From Helicobacter sp. MIT 05-5294 (GTDB taxonomy: Bacteria; Campylobacterota; Campylobacteria; Campylobacterales; Helicobacteraceae), in the NCBI RefSeq assembly GCF_000765675.1, contig NZ_JRPA02000012.1, positions 1 through 44,409 on the forward strand: a stretch of 44,409 nucleotides of DNA. Direction: 5' to 3'. The translations under genes were made by a program, and so were the position numbers. The notes beneath the pieces were generated by a model. The model was not told the origin of the DNA and ran no database searches. It was given only the letters and a program-made list of their open reading frames with translations. Numbering within the stretch: position 1 is the stretch's first letter; the number at the start of each line of letters is the position of its first letter. This document shows, one piece after another, positions 27,392-37,647 of this stretch.

Positions 27392-30109
27392 CTATTTCAA
27401 GTCTCCCCAATGTTTTGCCATACTAATTGTGCATTGAAGCGGAATCCTAAGCTTGGTAATGCTTTCCATAATAGAAGCGATTTTACGCGCTTCAAATTCC
27501 GCACACTCTATTGGGGATTCAAAAATAAGCTCATCATGCACTTGCAAAAGCAATTTGGATTCTAAATCCTCTTGCGTGATAGCATTCATCGCCATTTTAA
27601 TAATATCCGCGGCACTTCCTTGAAAGATTGCATTAATCCCCTCGCGCAAAAACGCTGCTTTTTGGTATTCTTGGATTCCATTGAAATCAAACTTACGCAT
27701 TCTTCCTAACAAAGTCAGCGAATAGCCATTTTCTAGGATAAATTCTTCTTGCGCTTTTAAGAAGTCCTTAACCGTTGGGAAAGATTCAAAATAGTTTTGG
27801 ATATAGGTTTTTGCCTCTTGATAGCTAATTTTCAAAGTTTCAGAAAGCTTCCTAGCTCCCATTCCATAAATAAGCCCGAAGTTAATGCTTTTTGCTACTG
27901 CGCGTTTTTCTTTTGCTAACTCTTCACCAAAGATTTTTTTTGCTGTTTCTAAATGAATATCTGCATTTTGGCAAAATGCTTCAATCATCGCTTTATCTTG
28001 CGAGAAATGCGCTAAAAGGCGCAATTCAATTTGAGAATAATCCAAACTCACGAGCATTTTTCCATCTTGTGCAATGAAGCCTTGTCGTATGCGCCTACCT
28101 TGCGTAGTTTTGACGGGAATATTTTGCAAATTTGGATTTTTGGAGCTTAATCTGCCCGTGCTTGTCCCTGTTTGCATAAAAGAAGTGTAGATTTTGTGTG
28201 CAGAATTTAACTTTGCGTGCTCAATTAAAGGTTCAATATAAGTGCTAAAAAGCTTGAAAAGTTCGCGGTATTCTAGGATTTTTGGCACGACAGGGTGTGC
28301 ATCAATGAGTGAGTTTAACACCATTTGTGAAGTGCTTAAGCCGGATTTTGTTTTTTTGCTACTTTGCAATTTCAAATCTTCAAACAATACAATAGAGAGT
28401 TGTTGAGGGGAATTGAGATTGAAGTTTTTTTGTGCGAGGGCGTAAATTTCTTCTGACAAAGAAGAGAGCTTACTAGACATTTCCGCTTTGAGTTGTTTGA
28501 AGTATTCAATATCAATTTTTGTTCCGCACAATTCCATATTCACAAGACTTTGAATCAAAGGAAATTCCGTAGATTCCGCTACTTGAATCAAATGTGGCGG
28601 GAGGAGATTGGCGATTTTATGATACAGCTGATAACACGCTGCGGCATCTTCACTCGCATAAGTATAAGCGGATTCTATTGGAATCTGCGAGAAATTCTCA
28701 CCCTTTTTGACAATATCTTTATAGTGAATCATCTCATACTTAAAATAACGCAACATTAACGAATCCAAATTGCAAGGCAAATCACTTTGATAAAGCCAAG
28801 AAAGCAACATGCTATCCCGAATATTCTTAAAGCTTTTAGGAAAGAAGTCAAAATTCGTGCGCAAAATCTCCAAATCGTATTTGAGATTATGCCCTATCAC
28901 TGCTTTGGCTTCAAAAATCGCGCAAATAAACTCTAAAGCCATTTCCCTACTCACCTGCTCTCCCACACCCAAATAATTATGCCCCAAAGGCGCATAATAG
29001 GCATTATTGCCATCAAGACTAAAAGAGAATCCCACGATTTTGGCATTAAAAACATCTAAATTTGTCGTCTCTGTATCAAAAGACACAACACAATCATTTT
29101 TAAGTTTAGGCAAAAACGCTTGTAGCTTTTCATCAGTATCCAGCAAATGCGCTTGAAACACAAAAGGCGTAGGTGCTGGAGTTTGCGGGATAAAGCCTTG
29201 AGATTCTCTGATTTTGGTTGCGTTTTCAAACAAATGAAAAGAATTTTTTGTTGTATCTTTGGGTAGAATCTTCTTTAATACGCTATTGATTTCATACGCC
29301 TTAAGGGATTCTACAATTTTTAGCAAAGGATTCTGGCTTGGCATTTGGCAATCTTGCAAATCAAAATCTGTAAGCAAATCATCACGCAAACGCACAAGCT
29401 TTTGACTGCGATATGCGTCTTCTTTGTAAATCTTTAGCAATTCCTGTGTGCGTTTAGAGGCGATTTTATTAATATTTTCATAGATTCCGTCCAAACTCTT
29501 AAAATTATGTAATAACCCCGCGGCTCCCTTTGCTCCGATTCCTTTTACGCCCGGGACATTATCCGCGCTATCCCCCACTAAGCTTTGGAAATCCACAAAT
29601 TGCGCTGGGGCAACACCATATTTTTCAATACAATCTGCTTCGTGAATTTCTGTTTTTTTCTTAGGGTCAAACAAAAAAGTATCTTGATTAATCAGCTGGT
29701 ATAAGTCTTTATCGTGGCTAATAATACGCACAGCGACATTTAAGAGATTTGCTTGTTTGTTAATAGAAGCAATCACATCATCAGCTTCATAACCTGCAAT
29801 CACGAGATTCTTAAAGCCCATTTGCTCCACCCAAAGAATCGCAACTTTAAGTTGTAGCTTCAAATCTTGCGGAACTTCCGGACGATTCGCCTTATAAAGC
29901 GGGTCAATGCTTTTGCGGAAATTCTCCTCTGGTGAATCTAGCGCAAATACTAAATAATCTTGCGGATAATCCTTATAAAGCTGCATAATCAACTTCGCAA
30001 ATCCCGTTAATAATCCTGTGGGAAATCCGTCGTGATTTTTAAGCGGCGGGAGAGCGAAATAGCTACGAAATAAGAATCCAAAAGTATCAATAATGGTAAG
30101 CGTCTTCAT
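27392..30109 (-). CDS. polA: DNA polymerase I
   Basis: The 905-residue enzyme has all three domains. The 5' nuclease (about 1-290) shows ALDSPEENFRK and YEADDVIAS. The 3'-5' exonuclease (about 330-500) keeps its metal residues: SFDTETTNLD (exo I), NLKYDLEIL (exo II) and YASEDAAA (exo III), so proofreading should be active. The polymerase domain has motif A DYSQIELRLLAH, motif B KRAVAKSINFGLIYGM and motif C QVHDELIFE. It fills gaps in repair and replaces RNA primers. It is convergent with the antiporter gene, the stops being three bases apart. Confidence 0.98.
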   Translation of the reverse strand: MKTLTIIDTFGFLFRSYFALPPLKNHDGFPTGLLTGFAKLIMQLYKDYPQDYLVFALDSPEENFRKSIDPLYKANRPEVPQDLKLQLKVAILWVEQMGFKNLVIAGYEADDVIASINKQANLLNVAVRIISHDKDLYQLINQDTFLFDPKKKTEIHEADCIEKYGVAPAQFVDFQSLVGDSADNVPGVKGIGAKGAAGLLHNFKSLDGIYENINKIASKRTQELLKIYKEDAYRSQKLVRLRDDLLTDFDLQDCQMPSQNPLLKIVESLKAYEINSVLKKILPKDTTKNSFHLFENATKIRESQGFIPQTPAPTPFVFQAHLLDTDEKLQAFLPKLKNDCVVSFDTETTNLDVFNAKIVGFSFSLDGNNAYYAPLGHNYLGVGEQVSREMALEFICAIFEAKAVIGHNLKYDLEILRTNFDFFPKSFKNIRDSMLLSWLYQSDLPCNLDSLMLRYFKYEMIHYKDIVKKGENFSQIPIESAYTYASEDAAACYQLYHKIANLLPPHLIQVAESTEFPLIQSLVNMELCGTKIDIEYFKQLKAEMSSKLSSLSEEIYALAQKNFNLNSPQQLSIVLFEDLKLQSSKKTKSGLSTSQMVLNSLIDAHPVVPKILEYRELFKLFSTYIEPLIEHAKLNSAHKIYTSFMQTGTSTGRLSSKNPNLQNIPVKTTQGRRIRQGFIAQDGKMLVSLDYSQIELRLLAHFSQDKAMIEAFCQNADIHLETAKKIFGEELAKEKRAVAKSINFGLIYGMGARKLSETLKISYQEAKTYIQNYFESFPTVKDFLKAQEEFILENGYSLTLLGRMRKFDFNGIQEYQKAAFLREGINAIFQGSAADIIKMAMNAITQEDLESKLLLQVHDELIFESPIECAEFEARKIASIMESITKLRIPLQCTISMAKHWGDLK

Positions 30110-30127
30110 AAAACCTCTTTATTTTGT

Positions 30128-30346
30128 TTAAGAAAGATTCGCATTTGCTTTGCGTTTTTGCGTGATGGAGATTCCTCCCACACCATAGTTATCACATTCC
30201 ACCTCATCAATCACCACTACAAGCGAATCCGTGCTTCTGCCTAAAACCTCTCCTAAAAGATTCGTAACTCCCTTAATAATGCGTTGCTTTTGTTCTGTTG
30301 TTGGAGTGCCATTTTCTTTTGTGATTTTAATATTAACATAAGGCAT
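30128..30346 (-). CDS. 4-oxalocrotonate tautomerase family protein
   Basis: This 72-residue protein begins MPYVNIKITKENG. Pro2 would be the catalytic N-terminal proline after methionine removal, the hallmark of the small tautomerase superfamily. SLVVVIDEVECDNYGVGG near 42-59 is the conserved second half, with tyrosine-glycine-glycine geometry. These enzymes tautomerise 2-hydroxymuconate-like substrates or phenylpyruvate. In Helicobacter the physiological substrate is not known. It sits between polA and the TerC gene, one base after the latter. Confidence 0.9.
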   Translation of the reverse strand: MPYVNIKITKENGTPTTEQKQRIIKGVTNLLGEVLGRSTDSLVVVIDEVECDNYGVGGISITQKRKANANLS

Positions 30347-31099
30347 TTATTTCCTTTTTTGCGTCCGTAAATGTTCTAAGCGTTTTTTCTTGATATAAAT
30401 ATTGATAGATTCCACTCCCAAAGAAAATGCCATAGCAAAATAAATATAAGCTTTGGAAATATGAAAATCTAAACCCTCTGCGACAAGCGTTACACCCACT
30501 AAAATCAAAAATGCTAAGGCTAGGATTTTAATCGTTGGATTATTCTCCACAAACTCTGAAATACTTTTACTCGCAATCATCATCACACCCACTGCCACAA
30601 TGACTGCCAACATCATAATTTCAATGTTACTTACCATTCCCACAGCAGTAATCACAGAATCTAGCGAGAAAACAATATCCAAAATCGCAATCTGAACCAA
30701 CACCCCAACAAATCCTCCTCTTATCTTCGGTGGCATAGAATCTTCTTCATTGGATTCTTCTGCGCCATCAATATCATGGTGAATCTCTAGCGTGGATTTG
30801 CCAATCAAAAAAAGTCCGCCCAAAATCAAAATCAAATCGCGTCCTGAAATTTCTTGCCCCAAAATCGTAAAAAGCGGAGCGGTGAGCTTCATAATCCAAA
30901 AAAGCGAAAAAAGCAACAAAAGGCGCGTTATCATAGCCAAAGAAAGCCCCAAAATACGCGCTTTTTGTCGCTGTTCTTTGGGCAATCTCCCAACTAAAAT
31001 CGCGATAAAAATAATATTGTCAATCCCAAGCACGATTTCAAGAGCAATCAAAGTCGCTAACGCAACCCACATTTCAGGACTTGCAATCCATTCAAACAT
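30347..31099 (-). CDS. TerC family membrane protein, probable metal exporter
   Basis: The 250-residue protein has about seven hydrophobic segments. Its membrane-embedded acidic motifs define the TerC family: EIVLGIDNIIF (Glu21, Asp27, Asn28) and DIVFSLDSVITA near 150. Several family members export manganese during loading of exoproteins or metal stress. It resembles the YoaE/YkoY branch without the CBS domains. An acidic cytosolic loop (HHDIDGAEESNEED) near 106 could bind metal. The start is ATG with AAGGAATC upstream and a TATAAT at 31127-31132. Confidence 0.88.
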   Translation of the reverse strand: MFEWIASPEMWVALATLIALEIVLGIDNIIFIAILVGRLPKEQRQKARILGLSLAMITRLLLLFSLFWIMKLTAPLFTILGQEISGRDLILILGGLFLIGKSTLEIHHDIDGAEESNEEDSMPPKIRGGFVGVLVQIAILDIVFSLDSVITAVGMVSNIEIMMLAVIVAVGVMMIASKSISEFVENNPTIKILALAFLILVGVTLVAEGLDFHISKAYIYFAMAFSLGVESINIYIKKKRLEHLRTQKRK

Positions 31100-31126
31100 A
31101 CGATTCCTTATAAATAATAAAGTCGT

Positions 31127-31132
31127 ATTATA
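31127..31132 (-). promoter_or_regulatory. -10 box for the TerC-family gene
   Basis: TATAAT on the minus strand (GCTTATAATACG) lies 27 bases before the ATG at 31099, in the divergent spacer shared with the HisZ-like gene. Transcripts would also cover the tautomerase gene and perhaps polA. Confidence 0.6.
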
Positions 31133-31279
31133 AGCTATTTTCTTAAAAAACTACTTATTTAAAGAAATCGCCAAATAATCAGATTTAAAAGATTGTAATG
31201 TAATTTTTAAACTTAAATTTTATATAATAAAAAATTAAGGGAAAGACATTAAAGAATGAAAGATTCTAGCAAAATATGT

Positions 31280-31285
31280 TACAAT
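31280..31285 (+). promoter_or_regulatory. -10 box for the HisZ-like gene and purA
   Basis: TACAAT within ATATGTTACAATGTG on the plus strand is 32 bases before the GTG start at 31318. Phased T/A-rich DNA precedes it and there is no -35 consensus. Confidence 0.5.
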
Positions 31286-31317
31286 GTGCTTTTCAAAGAT
31301 TTTTATAAGGATATTTT

Positions 31318-32193
31318 GTGATTTTAAGCCATGAAATACCACAAGGCTGCAAACTCTACTTTGGCAAAGACGCCAAAGCCAAGCGGGAATTAGAAAATCT
31401 TGCGAGTGAGATTCTCTACAAAAAAGGCTATGAAGAGATTGTAACGCCGACTTTTAGCTTTTTAGAGCACCAAAGAGATACGCAGAGTCGCGAAGTAGTG
31501 CGCACAAATAATCAATACAATCACCAAATCGCGCTTCGCAATGATTCTACAATTGATACGATTCGCCTCCTTGCGCCTCATTTGCGTGAAGCAACCATTT
31601 CTAAGCGTTGGTTTTATATCCAACCCATTTTCATTTATCCTACGACAGAAGTGCATCAAATCGGCGTGGAAAATTTAGAAAACTGCGATATTCTTCCCTT
31701 TATTGAAATTTCTTTGCAAATTTTAAGCCAAATCACGAATCTCACAAAAACAGATTCAGATTCCAAAGTTGCTTTTTTGCAATTAGCCAATGTCAAGATT
31801 CCACAAATTTGTGCGGAAACCTTTGAGATTCCGCTCACTGCGTTTGAAAAAATTGATGTCGGAGCGATAGAATCCGCAAATCCGCTAATGGCAAAGCTTT
31901 TGCAAATCAGCGACAAAGAATCTTTAGAGAGGTTTTTGCAAGATTCCAAATTAGACTTACCAAATGCCTTAGCTGTTGAGCTAGAAAGGCTTTATCAAGT
32001 TGCAATTAAGATTCCTTATGCACATTGTCTCATTTCACCTTTATATTATGCTCCAATGAGCTATTATAAAGGCTTGTCTTTTAGGTTTTTTGCCCAAAAT
32101 GCCACTTTGATTTTGGGCGGAGAATATGAGATTCTAGGACAAAATGCGTGTGGATTTGGGATTTATACCGATCATTTAATACAATACATTTAA
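31318..32193 (+). CDS. HisZ-like class II aminoacyl-tRNA synthetase paralogue
   Basis: The 291-residue protein has the class II synthetase core without an anticodon domain, like HisZ, the regulatory subunit of short-form ATP phosphoribosyltransferase. YEEIVTPTFSFLEH near residue 39 is the motif 1 region. LRNDSTIDTIRLLAPHL near 71 matches the ATP/histidine-pocket segment. In motif 2 the catalytic arginine is lost (FIYPTTEVHQIGVENL), and the motif 3 arginine is also absent (GGEYEILGQNACGFGIYTDH), so it cannot charge tRNA. It starts with GTG after AAGGATATTTT. It lies 20 bases before purA. No hisG is in the window, so its partner is open. Confidence 0.75.
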   Translation: MILSHEIPQGCKLYFGKDAKAKRELENLASEILYKKGYEEIVTPTFSFLEHQRDTQSREVVRTNNQYNHQIALRNDSTIDTIRLLAPHLREATISKRWFYIQPIFIYPTTEVHQIGVENLENCDILPFIEISLQILSQITNLTKTDSDSKVAFLQLANVKIPQICAETFEIPLTAFEKIDVGAIESANPLMAKLLQISDKESLERFLQDSKLDLPNALAVELERLYQVAIKIPYAHCLISPLYYAPMSYYKGLSFRFFAQNATLILGGEYEILGQNACGFGIYTDHLIQYI

Positions 32194-32204
32194 ACATTAA
32201 TTAA

Positions 32205-33470
<1,266 letters not shown>

Positions 33471-33487
33471 TTTTTGATTTAAATACG

Positions 33488-33913
33488 ATGAAAACGAAAT
33501 TTACCCAACTCGTATTACTGCGCAAAAAAAAGGTAGATGAGGCAGAAATGATGCTGCAAAAAAACGCGCAAGCCATTCTCTCAAAACAAGGCGAAGTTGA
33601 TGCGCTCGTGCAAGAATTTGCCACACTTCAAGAGCCAAGAAGCGGAATCTACCAAGCTTTTTTGACTTTCGCGCACCACAAAGAGGAATTTCGTCAAACC
33701 ATTGATTTTAAAATGCAAGAATTAGCGCAGCTCAAGCACCAAAAAAAAGAGTTGCAAGAGTATTTTAGAGTGCAAAACATTGAATTTGAAAAGGCAAAAT
33801 ATTTAGACGGCTTAGAAGTCAAAAAAATGATTGAAAAAACAAAAAAACAAGAAAGCAAGGATTTAGACGAAATCTCTGTAATGCTTTATGCAAACCACAA
33901 GGAACAACAATGA
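33488..33913 (+). CDS. FliJ-like coiled-coil protein, flagellar export chaperone candidate
   Basis: The 141-residue protein is almost wholly helical and charged, with a coiled-coil pattern. It begins MKTKFTQLVLLRKKKVDEAE, the FliJ-type N-terminal helix. FliJ is the stalk of the flagellar type III ATPase and escorts export chaperones. H. pylori has a gene in the same place, after purA, described as FliJ-like and important for motility. Sequence similarity within this family is low, so context weighs heavily. Its stop overlaps the next start by four bases. Confidence 0.7.
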   Translation: MKTKFTQLVLLRKKKVDEAEMMLQKNAQAILSKQGEVDALVQEFATLQEPRSGIYQAFLTFAHHKEEFRQTIDFKMQELAQLKHQKKELQEYFRVQNIEFEKAKYLDGLEVKKMIEKTKKQESKDLDEISVMLYANHKEQQ

Positions 33914-34491
33914 AACAAAAGAAACATTGGATTTTGCCTCTTTTGGCATTTGGAATCCTGCCCCTAATGGCTGCCGATAATCCGCGCGAAATTATTGATT
34001 GTAATATCATCTTTGAACAACGCAAAGCTGAAATTATCCAAGAAATTGAAAGGATTGATGAGCAGCAACAAGCCTTACAAGCCTTACAAAGCGCGACCCA
34101 AAACATATTAGACCAAAAAGAAGCGGATTTAAAAAAGCGCGAAATTGCACTTAAAGACGCGCAGAAAGAAATGGAAGAGCGAGAAGCAAAAATCTCTCGT
34201 CTGCTAAAACGCAACGAAGAAGTCCTAAAGCAAATTCGCGGTGCGACACAAAGTAAAGTCGGCGAAACCTATGCGGGTATGAAAGACTCCAAATCTGCGG
34301 CAATCCTAGAGACTTTGCCAGAATCAGAAGCGGCAGGGATTTTGTTTGCCCTAGATACGAAAGTGATGAGTAAAATCTTATCCAAAATGACACCGCAAAA
34401 AGCAGCGACTTTAACGCAGTTGTTACAAAAAGGACCGCCTTTTGAAGAGGAGAAAGAACCCCAAACAACCCCCAATAACATAGCACAATAA
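33910..34491 (+). CDS. MotE-like exported coiled-coil protein
   Basis: The 193-residue protein begins MKQKKHWILPLLAFGILPLMAA, a signal peptide or membrane anchor. Residues about 35-110 form a long coiled coil rich in Gln, Glu and Lys. Residues about 112-172 (GMKDSKSAAILETLPESEAA, then KVMSKILSKMTPQKAATL) are an MgtE-N/MotE-type domain. MotE proteins assist periplasmic motor proteins or the flagellar motor. A proline- and glutamate-rich tail ends it. Coupling to the FliJ-like gene (ATGA overlap) suggests a shared flagellar role. Confidence 0.78.
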   Translation: MKQKKHWILPLLAFGILPLMAADNPREIIDCNIIFEQRKAEIIQEIERIDEQQQALQALQSATQNILDQKEADLKKREIALKDAQKEMEEREAKISRLLKRNEEVLKQIRGATQSKVGETYAGMKDSKSAAILETLPESEAAGILFALDTKVMSKILSKMTPQKAATLTQLLQKGPPFEEEKEPQTTPNNIAQ

Positions 34492-34611
34492 AATACTTCC
34501 TAAAAGACAGAATCTTATTTGTGCGAACTTTTAATTTTTCTAAAGCATTCTTAAAGATGCCTTTACTAAAATTCTTATGCTATTAGCACAAAATAACATA
34601 AAGGATTAACG

Positions 34612-35154
34612 ATGAAAAAAATTCTAATTAGCGCATTAGGCATTAGTTTAGTTGCGAGTATCGTGATGAGTGCAGAGCTTTACAATCCCAAAAATGAGAA
34701 AAATCATTTGGTGATTCCTATGAATGCACTCTCACAAAATGGAGATAAGAGCGTAGGCGAAGTTGTCGCAGTCGAGACAAAATACGGGGTGGCGTTTTAT
34801 CCAAATCTACAAGGAATCACGAGTGGATTGCATGGATTCCATATCCACGAAAATCCAGATTGTGGCGCGACCGATAAAGGTTTAGGAATGAAAGCGGGCG
34901 GACATTGGGATAGAGACAAAACCGGCACTCATTCTTATCCTTGGGACGACAAAGGACACAGCGGGGATTTACCCGCACTTTTCGTAGATGAAAAGGGTAA
35001 CGCAAACAATCCTGTCCTTTCTCCAAAAATCAAAACTCTAGCAGAGCTTAAAAACCATTCTTTAATGGTCCATGTAGGGGGAGATAATCACCACGACACT
35101 CCAGCAGCACTTGGTGGCGGTGGTGCTAGAATGATTTGTGGCGTGATTAAATAA
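34612..35154 (+). CDS. sodC: Periplasmic Cu/Zn superoxide dismutase
   Basis: SodC (180 residues) converts superoxide to peroxide and oxygen in the periplasm. A Sec signal peptide covers about residues 1-21 (to VMSA). All metal ligands are present: His77, His79, His98 (bridging), His107, His116, Asp119 and His154. The disulfide pair Cys84/Cys176 and active-site Arg173 (GGGGARMICG) are intact. NPDCGATDKGLGMKAGGHWD is typical of bacterial SodC. AAGGATTAAC precedes the ATG. It appears to be a single-gene unit. H. pylori relies on SodB, so this marks a different Helicobacter lineage. Confidence 0.96.
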   Translation: MKKILISALGISLVASIVMSAELYNPKNEKNHLVIPMNALSQNGDKSVGEVVAVETKYGVAFYPNLQGITSGLHGFHIHENPDCGATDKGLGMKAGGHWDRDKTGTHSYPWDDKGHSGDLPALFVDEKGNANNPVLSPKIKTLAELKNHSLMVHVGGDNHHDTPAALGGGGARMICGVIK

Positions 35155-35173
35155 TCGCACTCGCCCTATGCTT

Positions 35174-35236
35174 TGAGGATTCTATCCTCATCGCATAAAA
35201 TTTCAAAGCCTAGAAGCTTCGCATTTCTAAGGCTTT
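35174..35236 (+). terminator. Two hairpins after sodC
   Basis: TGAGGAT (35174-35180) pairs with ATCCTCA (35184-35190) around a 3-base loop. AAAGCCTAGAA (35205-35215) pairs with TTCTAAGGCTTT (35225-35236) with one bulged base. Neither has a strong T tract, so their role as terminators is only likely. Confidence 0.4.
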
Positions 35237-35312
35237 CAAGATTCCCAAAAACCATTAAATCCAAAAACACTTCTTTAAAATCTCTAAACTACACCCTACA
35301 AGGATTCCACTT

Positions 35313-35352
35313 GTCATTGCGAATCCTCTTATTGTTATTCTAAGCAATGCGA
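35313..35352 (+). repeat. Degraded GTCATTGCGA-type dispersed repeat
   Basis: GTCATTGCGAATCC at 35313 and GCAATGCGAAGAATCT at 35344 resemble the two ends of the better-preserved copies near 43100 and 43200. The 312-base spacer between sodC and the broken EF-hand gene otherwise shows no coding frame. Confidence 0.45.
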
Positions 35353-35391
35353 AGAATCTAACACATTTCTATTGCAGAATCCCACCTTTCC

Positions 35392-35426
35392 GTCATTACA
35401 GGAAATGCAAAGTGCAAATGGAATCC
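35392..35426 (+). repeat. Second degraded GTCATTAC-type repeat
   Basis: GTCATTACAGGAAATGCAAA followed by GTGCAAATGGAATCC resembles the copy at 43094 but is eroded inside. It lies 40 bases after the previous copy in the same direction. Confidence 0.35.
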
Positions 35427-35466
35427 TCACACTAACGCAACACTAAATCGCCACACAAGCGCAAAC

Positions 35467-36409
35467 TCACACCATAAAGTTTAAAATAAAACTTTCTTTA
35501 GAGTAAATTTTCTCGACAAAATCACCAATCACCTTATCCAACGCATTTTCTAGTGAGGGATTCTCTTCTTTGATTCTTGATATTTCACTTGCAAAATACT
35601 TTTTCAACGCTTCTTGTTCTTTTAGTGTTAGCGATTCTATATTGCCACCTTGTTTAAGTCTATGGAGCAATGTTATGGCTTCTTCTTTGGAGATTTCATC
35701 TTTATTTTGTTTGCTATTTTCTAGCTTACGCAGTAGCTTTTCTGTATCCAGCTTATCCTCACACTTACATTCGCACGATTTAATGATTTCTGCTAGGGTT
35801 TGATACAAGCCTTGAGTGCCAAAATGCCTCACTAAACTCACTGCGCCATCAAGATTTCTATCTTTAAAAATCAGCAAATCTAGCATTTCATCAATACTTT
35901 CGTATTGGAGATTCTCACTAGTTTGATATTTGTCCACAGCAAAATCATAAACGATAGAATCCCTGTATTACATTCTAAAAGATAAATAAATACTACTTTT
36001 GATTTGCGCTTTTTTCTTCTTGGGAAAATTTGCCATTCTTATCTTTATCCGCTTGGAGCGCACCCATATTGTAGGCAATTTCACCAAACCAACCCCCAAC
36101 ATACGCTTCCACCTCACCATTAAGGCGAATCTCTCCACTTTTAAGTGCATAAAAATTACTAGAATCAAACTTCTCTTTTGGTCTTTGGAAATTTTCTTTA
36201 GAAATTGAGACTCCAAATCTATTACCGCTTATAGAATCTTCAAAAATCACAACTTGTCGGGAAGTATTTTTGGGTGTATTTTCTTTATGGGTTGCTTGGT
36301 TTTGCTCTTGACTTTTTTCTTCCTCTAGCAAAGATTTTTGGCTACGAAACTTCGCAGGAACTACGAGAGAATTAAAAGCTGCCGTATCCAAAGCACCATA
36401 AAGCAACAT
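35467..36409 (-). pseudogene. EF-hand-type protein gene, split by a frameshift and a stop
   Basis: Two frames on the minus strand look like halves of one gene. The upstream part (36409-35993, 138 codons, ATG after AGGGGAAAGC) begins MLLYGALDTAAFNSLVVPAK. It contains GGWFGEIAYNMGALQADKDK followed by NGKFSQEE, an EF-hand-like calcium loop. The downstream part (35937-35467, from a GTG) has LLIFKDRNLDGAVSLVRHFG, a second EF-hand-like loop. A shift at the A6 run (T6 on the plus strand, 36010-36015) moves the first part into the frame of the second, in which a single TAA (35968-35970) then interrupts; beyond it YRDSIVYDF leads into the second part. One frameshift plus one nonsense codon therefore explain the split. 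The intact protein would be about 313 residues. Two separate genes remain possible. Confidence 0.62.
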
Positions 36410-36650
36410 TGCTTTCCCCTATAAGCATACAAGAATCCCAAACTAACACTCTTCACCGCCATTTCTTTTTCATAAAATCATTTCAGCAATATAATTTCAC
36501 ATAAATATTATCAAAAAACTAAAATCTACATTTTATAAAAATAATTTTTAACTTTTAAGCAAAAAAATGTTTCATAATGTTACTTTTGCAAATAAAGTTG
36601 AGATTGATATTGTAAGTTTAACGGGAATCAAGGAATTGTATCGTTGATTG

Positions 36651-36738
36651 TGGCAGAGAGGAAGGGATTCGAACCCTCGAAGGCTTACACCTTACACGCG
36701 TTCCAGGCGTGCTCCTTCAACCACTCGGACACCTCTCT
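36651..36738 (-). tRNA. tRNA-Ser(GGA)
   Basis: The minus strand gives an 88-base tRNA. Acceptor arm AGAGAGG pairs with CCTCTCT, discriminator G and encoded CCA end at 36651-36653. Anticodon loop CTGGAAC has anticodon GGA, reading UCC/UCU serine codons. A long variable arm (after the anticodon stem, GTAAGGTGTAAGCCTTC) and GGTTCGAATCC T arm confirm a class II serine tRNA. The rest of the spacer 36410-36650 shows no gene. Confidence 0.97.
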
Positions 36739-36751
36739 AAAAAGAAGCTAA

Positions 36752-36757
36752 ATTATA
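36752..36757 (-). promoter_or_regulatory. -10 box for tRNA-Ser
   Basis: TATAAT within TTGTGTATAAT (extended -10) on the minus strand ends 13 bases before the first base of the tRNA. Confidence 0.65.
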
Positions 36758-36873
36758 CACAAATAAAATAAGTTTTGCTTGAATCTAAAGGATTCTCATT
36801 GATTATTTTATTGATTTACTGCGTTACTACTAAAGACTAAACATTATAAAAACAAAAGGAATCTAAAGAAGTT

Positions 36874-36893
36874 AGAATCCCAAAAGGGATTCT
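36874..36893 (-). terminator. Terminator hairpin of the frdCAB operon
   Basis: A perfect 8-bp stem (AGAATCCC with GGGATTCT) and an AAAA loop lie 7 bases after the frdB stop. On the minus strand the following DNA is TAACTTCTTTAG, moderately T-rich. Confidence 0.65.
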
Positions 36894-36900
36894 GTGATTG

Positions 36901-37647
36901 TTACTTTGTAGTCGCCATTTTGCGTCTTAAGTAAGCAATTTTGCTTTGTAATGGTAAATTTTTAGGGCAAACATCATGACAAGCTAGTAAGCTCATACAA
37001 CCAAACACCCCATTATCATCACCTACCAACTCATAGAAATCAGCGTCTGTTCGCTCATCGTGTGGGTCAAGCATAAATCTCACTACGCGGTTGAATCCAG
37101 CAGCACCCACAAAATCTTCACGCATAAGCTTTGTGCCACAAGAAGCAATACAACAACCACATTCAATGCAGCGGTCAAGTTCAAAAACTTCCGCCGCTAC
37201 TTCAGGTTCTACTCTTGTTTCAATTTGACACATATGCTCTTCGCTTTTTTCTTGAGCGTGAATCCAGCTTTCTACGCGTTTGCTCATACCATTAAACCAA
37301 TTTCCTGTATCCACAGACAAATCTTTAATCAACTTAAATGCAGGTAATGGCATTAAAGTAATCACACCATCAGGAAAATCTTTTGTTAAAGTGCGACAAG
37401 CAAGGCGAGGACGCCCATTAATCATCATTCCGCAACTTCCACAAATCCCCGCACGACATACGAAGTCAAAACTCAAATCCGGGTCAAATTGCTCACGAAT
37501 CATATTTAGCACGATAAAAACCGTCATAGAATGCGCTTCTTTAAGCTTGTATTCCGCGAAGTGTGGTTTGGATATTGCGCTATTTGGGTCAAACTTCAAT
37601 ACCCGAATTGTTAATTCTCTGTTACTACTTTGAACTGCTCCACTCAT
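36901..37647 (-). CDS. frdB: Fumarate reductase iron-sulfur subunit
   Basis: FrdB (248 residues) carries electrons from the FrdC hemes to the flavin of FrdA through three Fe-S centres. The 2Fe-2S ligands are [10 protein letters not shown] and the later cysteine in [17 protein letters not shown] supplies the 4Fe-4S cluster. [16 protein letters not shown] completes the remaining cluster ligands. The start overlaps the frdA stop by four bases. In this group the enzyme uses menaquinol to reduce fumarate at the cytosolic face of the inner membrane. Confidence 0.98.
   Translation of the reverse strand: MSGAVQSSNRELTIRVLKFDPNSAISKPHFAEYKLKEAHSMTVFIVLNMIREQFDPDLSFDFVCRAGICGSCGMMINGRPRLACRTLTKDFPDGVITLMPLPAFKLIKDLSVDTGNWFNGMSKRVESWIHAQEKSEEHMCQIETRVEPEVAAEVFELDRCIECGCCIASCGTKLMREDFVGAAGFNRVVRFMLDPHDERTDADFYELVGDDNGVFGCMSLLACHDVCPKNLPLQSKIAYLRRKMATTK

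Noticed and set aside
35205-35236. A structured small RNA after sodC
   Set aside because: The hairpin is as well explained by termination of sodC, and no separate promoter is visible.
36010-36015. Phase-variable homopolymer switching the EF-hand-type gene
   Set aside because: Six bases is short for slippage switching, and an additional in-frame stop at 35968 would still truncate the protein.
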